NCBI GenBank assembly: GCA_951799445.1 | Contig: OX637288.1 | Span: 47,259,288-47,323,287 of the forward strand | Reading direction: 5' to 3' | Length of the DNA stretch: 64,000 nt | Source of the DNA: Pseudisothecium myosuroides | Taxonomy: Eukaryota > Streptophyta > Bryopsida > Hypnales > Lembophyllaceae | Shown here: piece by piece, positions 1 through 11,043 of the stretch | How the letters are laid out: every line of letters starts with the position of its first letter | Position numbering within the stretch: position 1 is the first letter of the stretch | Program-made: the position numbers and the translations under genes | Notes under the pieces: generated by a model | What the model was told of the DNA's origin: nothing | The model's input: only the letters and a program-made list of their open reading frames with translations | Database searches by the model: none

Positions 1-327
1 CAAGGAAGTGAGTAATAGTTTTCAACATTGAAAACTCATTTTCATGTTTTATGATGAGAAACTCATTGCGATTTGGCAATGAAGATTCACCTTCCATCAA
101 TTACAAAATTAAGAAAGGATTTCATAAAATTCATCGTTTAAGTGATCTCTCCATCAAGCAATTTCCCATTGAAAGCACACTCCGGCCTACATTAGATAAA
201 ATGCTTAAATAGTATCCTCTACCTTAGTCTTTGCATTGGCATTGCTTGGAGACAAGACTGAGGAAGAATTCAGTCGGTGATATGGTCCGGTAGTGCTCCC
301 ACCTCCAGGTATGACGGCGATGTCACA
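1..327. other. 3' flank of the LEA_2 gene, no gene seen
   Basis: AT-rich sequence downstream of the stop codon of the minus-strand gene that ends at 328. It should hold that gene's 3' untranslated region and terminator. I see no other coding segment or element end here. Confidence 0.4.
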
Positions 328-2981
328 CTAAACATGCATATGGAAGTGCTGAGTGAAGTATTCGGGAAGAGAGACGCGAGTAAGCACTTGCACCCACACC
401 TGAAACAATCAACAAGAGCAGCTAGTAGTTAGTTAAATGTGAGCCAGTCCATTTTATCAAATTGACAATTGAAATCAATATTGTATATTCAAATTGTTCA
501 CCACTGGAGGTGAGTCATTTCTATCTATATAAGACAAGATAATTCAATCAAAGAAATTTTTCTTTTTGTCTAACAACATGATTCCCTTTCATAGTTTCTC
601 TATCTCAAGCCCATTGCTGGTCACCTTATAGTTATGTCAATTTGTCAATGACAATTTCTCCTACAAACTTGACCTTCTAATTGAATTTCACCAACTCACA
701 ATGACATAATATTTTGCCTATTGGATTTGTTGGAAGGGAACACGCAACGCTGCTGAATAATGTTATGCTGAATAACAGTGGATTTCATAGAATCTACTGT
801 TTTAAGTATAATATAAAACCAAAACATATTAATGACAACTGATTAATAATAGGAACTAGGATAGTGGCTAGTTTGGCTCAAAATCTTTCTGGACTCTTAC
901 CTGAAACTCCACTACATGGTCATTCATGTCCAACAACTGCTTGCCTGTGGCCTTCCACACCGGCATCTTGTGTGCTTCCACCTGGGCAATCATTGGGAGC
1001 AGTTGATAGTTAGTCACATAAGAGCCAGTTTATTTCCGAAATTGCCAATTTGAAATGAAAACCTTCACGCAAACTACAAAAAAAGATACTATTTCGAGTA
1101 TAAATACAAGAAATAACCTAAATATATCAATACATTAGAGAACTTAGGTTTCCAAAACACTGCACCTGCGTCTGCAGCAAGTTGGAAATCTTCCGGGCTT
1201 GGAAAAACGGCCCACCATATCCTCTCCCACCGCATCGCAATGGTACATGACCCTCACCTACACGACCAGTCCAAGCAAAAATGGTCAGACTTTTTAAATA
1301 TTCTAGTTAGGAAAAAATGAGAGGATTCCACCTCACGAAAGAATGTATTATTTGGATGTCATATGCAAAAGTTATAAGCGTAGTACATGACCTTAAATCG
1401 ACATAAATTTTCATGTTGAAGTGGTGCACATTCTCAACACCAAAAATGTGCAAGATTTTGGGGCATTACATTTAAGTAAGTTTCAATTATATACTCCTAC
1501 CTTATCCAAGACGGATTTAACTTTTGCTCCAACTGCATCCAAACAGAGATTTTTATTTATTTTTCTGCAATATATCTATATATTCAGGTAGCAAATCATG
1601 CACTTTTGGCTTATTGTTCCCAAGACCTCCTTCAACAAAATTAGCCCAAAAAAATCTACATAACAACATAATTGAAGGCATTTTTTCCTTGGGAAACGTC
1701 GGAGAAGGCGAATATACGTCCCCCGGATGCATGGGGTCACAGCAATAGTGGAAAAATGGTCTGCATAGACGGGCTCTTCTTATGTCATTCCCTTGGTCTA
1801 CGCAGACCATGTATCCATTAGTGGAATCTTTCCTTAAATATTGAGAGCAAAACATTCTTGAAGGATCCCATGAACCAATTCCAAAGTGAACATGCAAGCT
1901 TGGTGGCAAAGCGGAGTCAAAGTTGAGCATTAAAAAGATGAACAGAAGTCAAAAGTGAGATTTAAGAGACAAAAGGGAGCCCCCCAATACTGGTATAAAC
2001 GCTATGAAGTTGACTCACAATCACAACTTCCAAAAGGTGAAAAAAAAATCAACGCCACTAACGTGCACATGGTCGTAGAACGTGCCAATTCGCTGGATCT
2101 CATTGCTGGCACGAATCATAATAACGATGACTGCTGCGAGCAACTGAATGGGCCCCGAGGAAGAACCAGCTTCATGCTCTCCATGGTGAGTAGTCTCCTT
2201 ACTACTACTATTTGAGTATGATAAGTTGAAATTGGACGCCGAGAATTGAGTCAAGGTCAAGCTGACAACCTCACATTCCGGTGGCCGTGGGTGCGCAATC
2301 ACGAATTCCACCAGTACTGCCAAACCCAGAAAGAAGAGGAGCAGCACACAAGCCTCCAGGAACCAGAGCAGGCATCTCCGCACCTGCCAATGAAATTCTT
2401 CAAATGATCAAAATTGCTACAACCCTGAACTTTTTTATACTTTCTCCATCCCGAAAAAGGTGTCCGCAATGTTGTTGAAAATGTTTGATGCCAAATTCAT
2501 TGATCATTTTGTGAAAAAGCATAAATTCAGAAGGGTTCAATTCTATATCACCAAAATCAATGAAGAACATTGCATGTGATCATTGCCTAAACAAAATTGA
2601 ACAGCAAAAAGCCTTCATATGACCTACTCAAAACAACCTTAAAAAACATGAAACATGAGGTCCAATTAGACACTTATTTCGAGACGGAGGTAGTAGTCAA
2701 TTACATTTGAAACATTTTTGGGCTCATTTTGACAAGATAATCAGTAGCAAATTCTACACTATAGGCAAAAGCTCCTTTACTTAAGTTAGCAAGGAATTTT
2801 CTCTTCAAAACTTTGTGCAAAAAAATTCACTTGTTACCTGCTTCAGCTCATAACCGCAGCGCTTGTTGCTGGGAGCAGCAGCTGTCCTGTCGACGGCGCT
2901 GCTTAGGCTGCCCACGCTGCTTTGTGGTGGAGCCTGTCTGCAAATTCGCACCGCCTCCGCCACTCTTCTGGGTAGCTGCAT
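328..2981 (-). CDS. LEA_2-domain (NDR1/HIN1-like) membrane protein, five exons
   Basis: Proposed exons on the minus strand are 2981-2838, 2383-2059, 1257-1166, 981-901 and 399-328, giving 237 residues with all phases consistent. Intron 2 is the weak point: an alternative pairing, exon end 2063 with exon start 1252, also keeps frame and gives 234 residues. Residues 1-48 are a basic cytosolic tail. A hydrophobic segment at about 52-77 (CLLWFLEACVLLLFFLGLAV) is followed by HPRPPE, the usual layout of NHL proteins: a short tail, one membrane anchor, then an LEA_2 domain outside the membrane. The domain core is recognised by RIGTFYDHVHV and GPFFQARKISNLL, which match the family's YYD and PPFYQ blocks, and by the final strand VEFQVWVQVLTRV. 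Family members take part in defence and membrane-stress responses; the role here is unknown. A Ser/His-rich insert (about 100-120) is unusual, and so is having five exons, because many NHL genes have one or two. Intron 1 holds a Stowaway MITE. The ATG at 2981 is the first in frame. Confidence 0.72.
1745..1835 (+). repeat. Dispersed short repeat, copy in LEA_2 intron 2
   Basis: Contains GGTCTACGCAGACCATGT followed by a CCATTAGTGG-like end. The same block recurs near 11385-11490, 32755-32845 and 45785-45880. A nearby inverted piece (GGTCTGCATAGAC at about 1759) makes this copy partly palindromic. Its class (SINE, MITE or other) is not clear. Confidence 0.5.
2440..2693. mobile_element. Stowaway-type MITE in LEA_2 intron 1
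   Basis: Terminal inverted repeats CTTTCTCCATCCCGAAAAAG on the left and, in reverse complement, CTACCTCCGTCTCGAAATAA on the right. TA dinucleotides flank both ends. This matches the Stowaway consensus (Tc1/mariner superfamily, CTCCCTCCGTCCC). At 254 bp with no coding capacity it is non-autonomous. Confidence 0.8.
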
Positions 2982-4442
2982 GAGTTGTACTGCCTGTTGG
3001 GATTTATATCTGCTCCATGCCTTCTCAATCTAAAATATTTACTTCGTGCATTTCTGTGTCCACAGGTAATCGAAACCTCCTTGGGCACATAATCTTAAAT
3101 GAAAGATCAAATAATCCATTTTCTAAAAGCAACCCAATCGCTGCTCAAGATTATCTCAGTTTCGTCGACTAGTTGCAGATATCATAGATTATTCTAGAAT
3201 TGGAGTTTAGTAGCCAACCGCAACCACGATGATTTTGTGACTTGCTCCACATGCAGGATGGAGAAGATGATCAAGAGAATTGCCAAAACCGATCACAACC
3301 CCTGCTTTTTCTAGCTAAGTGTAAGAAGATACAAAAGGGGTATCAAACCTCACAATTACTGCTCCATAAATTGCAAGTGTGTTACCAAATTGGACACAAT
3401 GCAATTCTTCTTTTCTCAAAGCACTAGCCCCTCGTGGAGTATTGCAATGCAGTTCTGAAATCGCACTCTCCTGCAGGCCAGATCTAACATTCCCTAATCC
3501 TCACCCTGCTGAAGCACATAATCAAGGTCTGAGAACCCCTACAGTTTCCTCTTAACTATCGATGGCGAAGCTGTTGTTACTCTAGCTTTCTTAACACCAG
3601 TAGCAATTGCACAAAATATTGACTTCAAAGAAGCTTAAGTGAAGAAGATAATTGAGACATTTCTTACCTCAAGGGAGACTAACACAGGCCAAGAAGGTTT
3701 ATAGGTGAACCAGTGCATCTTCGAGAAATCGCAGTCCATTGGTAACTGCGTGGAGTTCCAGCATTAAGTGCTGCACCCTGCAGTATTCACTAGCAAGTCC
3801 AACGCTGAGTTGTGGGGTGCCGAGTTGGAAACCGTGGTGCTTGGGAGCTGGACTAAATGCCAGCTCAGCCTAGGGTCAGACCTCCGTAACAAAGGAAGGT
3901 AGAACCTCGTGCCACCACAGCTGTATCCTGCACAAGTACACTCTTGGTTTGCCACCTCTAACTGCCACATAATTATTAAAATTGTTATTATTCCAGTACA
4001 AGTCGGTAGTAAAAACAAAAAATAGAAACAGAGATGCCTGCGAAACACAATGCACAAGTGGAAGGGTGGCACTCAAGGTTTAGGGTTTAGGTAGATCACT
4101 CCAAGCATCCCACCAATCGAAAGCAGCTGTACAGGTACACACTCTGAGTTTAAAGCAAGTGTGAGAAACGAATACCGCCAGAAGGAAAACAGAAAGTGCG
4201 TTAAAGGGGCGGTTTCCCCAAGCTGTCATATCAATGTGGCCGTAACAGTACCATAGCCCAGAAGTACTGGTTGATTCTCCAGAGAGCAAGCTAAAGTGCT
4301 AAACTGATTGCTACGACTAATGAAAATTCTAGGCAAAACAATAATCATCTCTCAATTTGTATCATGCGCCACCAGTATCGGCTTTCTTCGTTGTCATTGA
4401 ACTTGAAACAGTCACCCAATGGGAGCAAGCATTTCAAGGATT
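2982..4442. other. Region between the LYR and LEA_2 genes, including a telomere-like motif
   Basis: Both flanking genes are on the minus strand, so this stretch holds the 3' end of the LYR gene and the promoter and leader of the LEA_2 gene. At 4078-4091 there is GGTTTAGGGTTTAG, two units of the plant telomere repeat, which as a telo-box is common in promoters of growth-related genes. Short open frames at 3764-4289 have no recognisable domain and I do not call them. Confidence 0.4.
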
Positions 4443-6213
4443 TCACCCCGAGGATCTGTTGTCCTCGTCTTGTAAAGTCATTCCAAGAGCCGGTTTTGGC
4501 AAACCTAGCAGCGATTCCTTGATTAGTAAATCCTCTCCTTGTTCTGCAGCCATACGACTTGCTTCATAGTACATGTGATTGAACAACGCTCTTGCAGCCC
4601 TGCCAGAAGATTGAAAAAGGTATGCAGTTCAACTTTCCGAAACTGCTATAATGTTTCACGGCCAATACATCATCCGGCTAAAACAAAATAAATAGCCTCG
4701 CTATCAATGTACATGCCAAAGTTCATGCGACGGCTATTTGAATATCATTCATGATTTAATGTTAAACCAAAACAGCGTGCTATAGAGTGAGAATTGTTTT
4801 TAGATAGATTGCGAACATTGGGACAACATCACAACATCACACTAATTGAGTAAATAGTCACTCAACAAGTGAACGTTCAACAAATGTACATTCAACAACA
4901 TGAGATCCAAACCTCAATACACTAATACATGGTGTTTGGATTAGCATTCAACCTAAAAAATAGTGTACCATAAACTAAATAAATAAGTGGCGTAATGAAG
5001 AGGATAATATTGAGGAGGAAGAAACCAGTTAAGGTGTAAATTTTACAACGTGAGCAAACTTACGCTTGTTTCTGTTCTTCAATTTTTTGAGGATCAGTCT
5101 CGTGCATATTTCTTCTGAACTGTTCTCGCACGAGAGATTTCAGCACCACTTTATTTCCATGCTGCCCACACGCACTTGAAGTTAGCACAACAGAACAATA
5201 TACAAATAGGAGGGATTCATTAAACAAACCACAGTCACGGGGAGGGACCTGAGATGGAACAATTAAAGCAGTGACAAAGATCAAATGTGCCTACGATTAT
5301 AATCATTAATGCAGAGCATCCTTAAACCTGAATGGTGGGTATAAAAGTCTTGCTGAAAGCCTAGCCAGCAAACTTCAACCAGTTACTATTAACACTGAGA
5401 ATTAGAACAAGCGCATTGGCGTGTAAGCAGCGCATTGGTAATAGATTATTAACAAGCTATCACTCGCATGATTTGACCCAGACATGAGCAAGAAATCTCA
5501 AAAAAAAAAACCACTTGTTGTCTCATACTTGCCACGCGCCTTTTATTGCAACTTGTGACCTCAATACTTTATAACAGGAGCCATATTATAGCTCATTAGA
5601 ACCGCATTCTCAGTAGTTTTCCCACAAAATACAAAATTCTAAAATACATACTTGAATATCATACATATATAAACAACATTCGATTCAGAATTGAGCACAC
5701 AAAACCTCAATTGAAATTGTCATTGATTACACTACCAGGGTCTTTTGCACCCTACCTCGGGCTCAATTAAAAACAGCTTTCAAAACCTGATCCCTGAACC
5801 CTAGAGAACGATTCACAGTAAACACTTCTCGTCCGATACATCGAAAGCTCAAACACACATTTCCAATTTTGCCACAAAACCTAAAGCTCAGAATCATAAA
5901 CACAGAGCACAAATAACAGAGGCTTGGCAATTTATCTAAAAACCGCAGAGAAAGCTCGCACCTGATTGCCTACGAAATCCGCCCGTCGCAAGCATTCCCG
6001 AAACAACTGCACAAATCGCAATTTCAGCAATTTCAGCATCAAATCGATAACCTGGAACTTATCTGCTCAATCTCCAGGAGATCTAAGCTTTAGATTATTG
6101 TTTTTGATAGCAATGTCACAGCCCATAAACCCTAAATTCTGCGAAGAAAGCAGCGAGAGACATACGCAGCGGGCACTTTCGGCAATGTGGGCAGGAATGC
6201 CGTGTTGCAGCAT
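4443..6213 (-). CDS. LYR-motif protein (complex 1 LYR family), four exons
   Basis: Exons on the minus strand are 6213-6166, 6006-5962, 5161-5064 and 4599-4443. All junctions are GT-AG and in phase, giving 115 residues. The second exon encodes LFRECLRRADFVGNQ, a phenylalanine variant of the LYR tripeptide followed by the basic helix expected of the family. Exon 3 encodes VREQFRRNMHETDPQKIEEQ, the conserved second helix with the F-x-x-N-x-x-E-T-D-P pattern, and exon 4 continues with FNHMYYEASR. LYRM proteins are small, mostly mitochondrial matrix adaptors. Together with the acyl carrier protein they assist assembly of respiratory complexes or Fe-S cluster delivery. The roughly 115-residue length fits. 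The sequence most resembles plant members with an HETDP block, but I cannot assign a specific client. The start is the only in-frame ATG ahead of the LYR block. Confidence 0.88.
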
Positions 6214-6418
6214 GATGAGAAGCTCTGAACGTGGTGGCTCAGAAGATACAGGGAAATCGATTTGGGGGAAGCTGCAGTGATGCGAAGTTCGTGAATGGCC
6301 ACAATGCAGACGTTGAATGCAATGCGAGATGGAGACGATGATCGAGAAAGCTTCGAAAAGAGAGGGAAAAAAAAATCTGCGGATCTTGAGGGGTTTTCTT
6401 TTCTTTTGGTTTTTTTAA

Positions 6419-6438
6419 GGGTTTAGGGTTTAGGGTTC
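6419..6438 (-). promoter_or_regulatory. Telo-box upstream of the LYR gene
   Basis: Almost three units of the telomere repeat (plus strand GGTTTAGGGTTTAGGG) lie about 205 bp upstream of the LYR start codon. Telo-boxes (AAACCCTAA) are frequent in plant promoters of ribosomal, replication and mitochondrial-biogenesis genes, so a regulatory role fits this position. Function is inferred. Confidence 0.5.
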
Positions 6439-6439
6439 A

Positions 6440-7380
6440 TAATTGATGAGAGGGCACATATTTTTAGAAAACTTGCAAAGATTTGTTATGATAAATGGTT
6501 CACGCTGACCTTTGCTAATAGGATTGGTGATAGTGTTCTTTGGACTAGGAGAGGTCCTATTTCTTGTTCCTTTTTTAAGGTTTTAACTATAATGGTTTTT
6601 GTTCATTGCTCATATTCTCTTCATTTGTCTAGCCTGTTTGGCTTGGCTTGGCTTATTTCATGGGTTTTTTTAATGCACTAGCTTCCCATTTGTTTTAAAA
6701 AAATTTAAAAAAAATGGCTAATGTTGAACTTTTTTCTCCACTCAAAATGGTTGCTCTAAAAGCAACCATTTAAAAGCTGGTTTGTCTTTTTCATAGGTTT
6801 GCATGAACAAAAATATTTTTAACTCATTTTTCAAAGAAAGAAAAATAGATGCCAAATGTAACACAAGTGGTTTCATATTTTTTGAAGTATTTTTGAATTA
6901 GATATGAATTTTCAAAGATTTATATTGTAGATACCTATTTGTTACCCTAGGTCTCCTAAAATGCGTCCACTTGCAACTTCTAAAGTGATTTGAAGAAATC
7001 AAGGCCAATGATTGGCTCTTGTGATAAAGAATTTTTTTATTTTATTTAATCAATGGCTAAAGTGGTCCATTTAAGGACAACCTCATATCTATTCAACAAC
7101 TTTTTATAAGGTTGATTTCAAGAGTATGGTAGGTTTTAGAGTAGACTACCTTATAGAAGTTTGTTGAGCTTGTTGAATGTTCTCTCTAAAACACAAAACT
7201 TGTTTGTAATCAATGAAAGTTGGAGATTTTGAATTTTAAACTAGGGAGTTTAAGAGTTAAATATTGGGGTGAAGATTGAGTTTCTAGGTTTTCAAATAAA
7301 ATTAATCTACACAATCAAATAAAATTAGTCAACATTATTTTACGATATATTTCTAGCTACACTCTATTTCATTGAAATTT
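6440..7380. other. AT-rich stretch, no gene seen
   Basis: Poly(T) and poly(A) runs and no open frame with a recognisable domain. AGTAGACTACCTTATAG near 7141 resembles an end of the AGGTAG-type TA-flanked elements described further on, but no partner end was found. Confidence 0.4.
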
Positions 7381-8030
7381 CTAACCCCTAAATGCCCAAA
7401 GCACCAAATTCTGGTGTCATCAATACTTTGAAGTTAAATAAAACCATACAAAATTACTATTTTTTATAGTTTATATTTTTTTAAATCTTTTTGAAGTCTA
7501 GTTCTAGCATCAAAAATCTGATTTTGAAAATGAATGATTATGATTTTTCTATTCAAGATTTTGTACAAGGGTGTCCATTGAAAATCTAGATTTTCTAGTA
7601 TTGAGGGCTCTTAGAAATGAGCCTCAAATACACTAGATCTTGGAGAAAAAATCACATTAGAAATTCATTTAAAAAAATTGTAGAGTACATTTTGAAAAGT
7701 TGTAAATTGATTAAGATTATGCATGTTATGTCCTTTAACCTCATATTTTTTGGTGACTAATTTTTTAGATTGACATGTGAAAAGAGGATTGAAAGACTTC
7801 AAATCATATTCACAATTTTCACACCTTTATGATCAAACATTATAAACTTTCTATCCATAAGTAATATTGTTGTGTTTTCTTTTTCCATATGATCTCTAAT
7901 ATTTCTAGTTTAAATTTGTATGGTTACAATTCAAAAAAAATTGATACAACTTATCAAAATGTTGACTTTTTGTTCAATTTAAGGCAAATTCCAAGAAGCT
8001 CAAAAAAGGCCTTGGTCATTTAGGGATTAA
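7381..8030 (-). mobile_element. TTAA-flanked element, subfamily C, copy 1
   Basis: Left end CTAACCCCTAAATGCCCAAA (first T of TTAA lost) and right end GGTCATTTAGGGATTAA. It is the reverse complement of the copy at 52921-53586. Shared blocks include CAAGAAGCTCAAAAAAGGCC near one end and AATTTTGGTGTCA (here ATTCTGGTGTCAT) near the other. About 650 bp, non-coding. Confidence 0.75.
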
Positions 8031-8366
8031 ATGCTTATAACTTTTGCAATATTAAATAGAATGATATGAAACAAAACTTCACATGTAGATCAAGATGATT
8101 TGCATCCATCCTAGAAAGTTCATGCAAAAATTCCAAATTATTAAGTCAATAGAAGCTGCCCAAGTTCTCAAAAGTCCAAAGTGGATTCTTTAGTCAATTA
8201 GGGATTAGTATAATATTTGAAATTTGAAAACTTAAAATTCCTTCTAAGTTTGATTGCAAACAAATTATTGACTGAATTTTTGGAGGGGTAAAGTGAATCT
8301 AATGGTAAGTCCAAGGATGAATTCTGCAATTTTCATATGAAATTTACCAATGTTTGCGATTATACA

Positions 8367-8554
8367 CACTACAAGCAAAAGGAGTGTTTTAAGTATAGTC
8401 CTATAGGTAATGACCTTTTAAAGAGATCTTTAGTAAAATTTTACTAGAAATATATGTGTTTTCAGTAAAATTTTGCTAAAAATCTCCTTAAAAGGTCATT
8501 ACTTATGGACTATACTACCAAGACTATACTTAAAACACTCATTTTCTTATAGTG
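8367..8554. mobile_element. CACTA-type MITE (188 bp), TSD ACA
   Basis: Starts CACTACAAGCAAAAGGAGTG and ends CACTCATTTTCTTATAGTG, so the ends are inverted repeats that start CACTA. Exact 3-bp duplication ACA at 8364-8366 and 8555-8557. Most of the element folds on itself around AGTAAAATTTTACT. Same family as 46376-46564. Confidence 0.85.
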
Positions 8555-9090
8555 ACACTAACAGCCAATATGTAGAGTTACTCTCAAAGACTTATTGGCA
8601 TTCAGTTGGTCCAAAAAGGACAAGACTTTGCATTGACAAAAGCTATTTTTGAGGTAGATATGTTCATAGTTATTGACATATAAGCTATAATTTTGAATGT
8701 GGATTATTAATAGGCAATTGAAACAAAAACATATAGAAGTACAATCAAATCAATTAGTGGGTCTTACAATTGGGAGGGGTATCTACCTTTTAGTAAAAGT
8801 GATGAAGTTTGAATGAAGTTGTGATACCGAAAATCATCCCTATAAGCAATTGTCTATGGCATTCTACAAAACCAATTGATATCTCATAGTCATACATCTA
8901 CAACAATGTCTTTATATTTATGAATAATAAAAATAGTTACCTAATATTTGATAATGTTTCATGATAAATCATCACCTAATTAATTTTAGCACTTGTATCT
9001 TGGACAATTTGCTCTCAACCAAATGTCTTTAGGTTAATATACTAGCATCTTTGGGGGACAATTAATCTAACAGGATGGAATATATCAATA

Positions 9091-9980
9091 AACCCTAAAG
9101 CATCAAACTAATTTTTTTTGGCAGCATGTCGATTAAGTACTACAAATGGAATTTTTATTTTTTTCTTTGAAATTTCCATACAACATATGCAACAATTTTC
9201 ATAACTTTTGACTACATGGTTAAAAAGTTATTGCATGATTTATAATTTTTAATGCTCGGCGGGCAACTCAAAAAAATCATTTTTTTTTAAAATAAAAATT
9301 TGAAATCGGTTTCCTAAATTTATATCTACTTGGAAAGCTTTAAATTATTCCATTTTGATTTATGAGATGAAAGTTATAAGGAGTTTTAGTTTGCGGGCAA
9401 TTATGGAATTTCTACTCTAAAATAAACTTTGAAGTCTTTTATTTAACTCAATTTTCAGTATTTTCTGAAAAAAAAAAAAATCATAGGATATTGATTGTTT
9501 ATTGCAACATTACAACTATAAGGATTGGCATTTTTCAATTCTTGTTATAACTAATTTCTTAACAATTTAGTATTTTGAATCATGATTCTCTACTTTCTAC
9601 TATATTTTTCCTATATGTTGTACAATTCCAAATGATCTGAAATTTTTTAGGCATGTAGCCAACTTGCCTTCAAGAATGAATTCAAAGAAGCACTGCCATT
9701 TTGGACATTTTTTCATACAAATGTGACCTTGTGAAGTGCAACTGCCTAGTTTTTTACAAAGCCAAAAAAAAATTTGGCCAATTCAAATGCTAATATCTTG
9801 CAATCTACATGGTGGAAATTTCTGAATTTTTTTCACATCTTTTCAAACCAACATACTAAAAGATCCTACAATTACAAAAATGCCCAAAAATGTTTTTTTT
9901 TCTAAAATTTGGTACTTGCACTAAAAATGATAGTTTTGGAGCGTTTTGGGTGAAAACATAATCAAAAACCTTTAGGGATC
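9091..9980 (+). mobile_element. TTAA element, subfamily A, old copy
   Basis: Aligns by eye to the intact A copies: a degenerate left end (TAAACCCTAAAGCATCAAAC), the CTCGGCGGGCAACTC block, the AATAAACTTTGAAGTC block, the CCTTGTGAAGTGCAACTG block, and right end CCTTTAGGGATCAA. Both termini have decayed, so it is older than the other copies. Confidence 0.65.
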
Positions 9981-11043
9981 AAAAATCTATAATTTAGGAA
10001 GTAAAAGTGAAATTGAAAAGTTCAAAATCACAAAATGACTTTTATAGAATTCTTTTGAGTTTCAAAGTACATTATTAATGTTAGATAACAAATTAAAAAT
10101 ATTTGAATCAATGGACAAAACAAGATTCGCAATCATTCATTGTTTAAAATTTGAACACAGCTAGTCTTTAATTTTGAAACTCTATAGGAACAAAAAGTGT
10201 CCAATTAATGACTTTTAGGGTCACTATAAAATCGAAGGATGCACCTATGATATCTATTTAGGAATTGATATTTTTTTATTTCTAACTTGATGCTAGACCC
10301 CATACTTCTATATGTTCATGTTAAAGAGTTAAAAATCTACATGTTCATGGTCTCACATCAATGCCAACAAAACAAAAGACAAAAAGAGAAAAGAAAGAAC
10401 TATACTCCACTTCAAAATTGGTATGAATGAAGAATATTCATTCATTCAAATCCCCACACCAAAATGCACAACATTGTGGGAGAAAGTACTTTTGCATTAT
10501 ATCACACCTAGTATCACAAAGAATGTTAGCAAACAGAGCCATCAACCCATATCTATTGATGCTTTGTGAAGGCAGTTAGTATACAATCTAATACGTCAAT
10601 TAGGGTCTCCAAATAATGAATTCAAACTCACTCCATAAATGGAGTTGAAACTAGTGGTGGGGTATATTGGATCTAAACCGAAGAAGAAGAAGCTTTGCAT
10701 CAATAGAAGCTACATATACAATGAATGTGAGGAAGTTTGAGTAGGTTGCAACTCAAACCAATTCAAATAATGCTACATTTAGATCCTCTAAATTTGATTA
10801 TCTCTAAAATGACATTCTAGGAACATCTACCAAGCCTATCACATTATCATGGACTTAAGTAGAAATATCACAAATTCAAACTATACGATTGTCAATATGA
10901 TTGTCAGCTAGGCAATCAAAGTAAGGAGGGGTTAGAGTGTACACTGCTAGACATGAAGTTTGATGGCTATATCGCTAATGTACATAACTTCTCTCTTGTT
11001 GTGTACTTGTGAGATCAGAGCGTCTTGTACCATAGCTGCGTAT
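9981..11043. other. Downstream flank of the TBL gene, nothing recognised
   Basis: AT-rich, without a recognisable domain or paired element ends. It includes the presumed 3' untranslated region and terminator of the minus-strand TBL gene. Confidence 0.4.

Noticed and set aside
1553..1930. Minus-strand open frame of 125 codons between LEA_2 exons
   Set aside because: It overlaps the dispersed short repeat and has no recognisable domain. The LEA_2 domain is recovered by splicing from about 2059 to 1257, which leaves this inside an intron.
3764..4289. Several overlapping minus-strand open frames between the LYR and LEA_2 genes
   Set aside because: No domain, unrelated frames, and no splice-consistent link to either gene.
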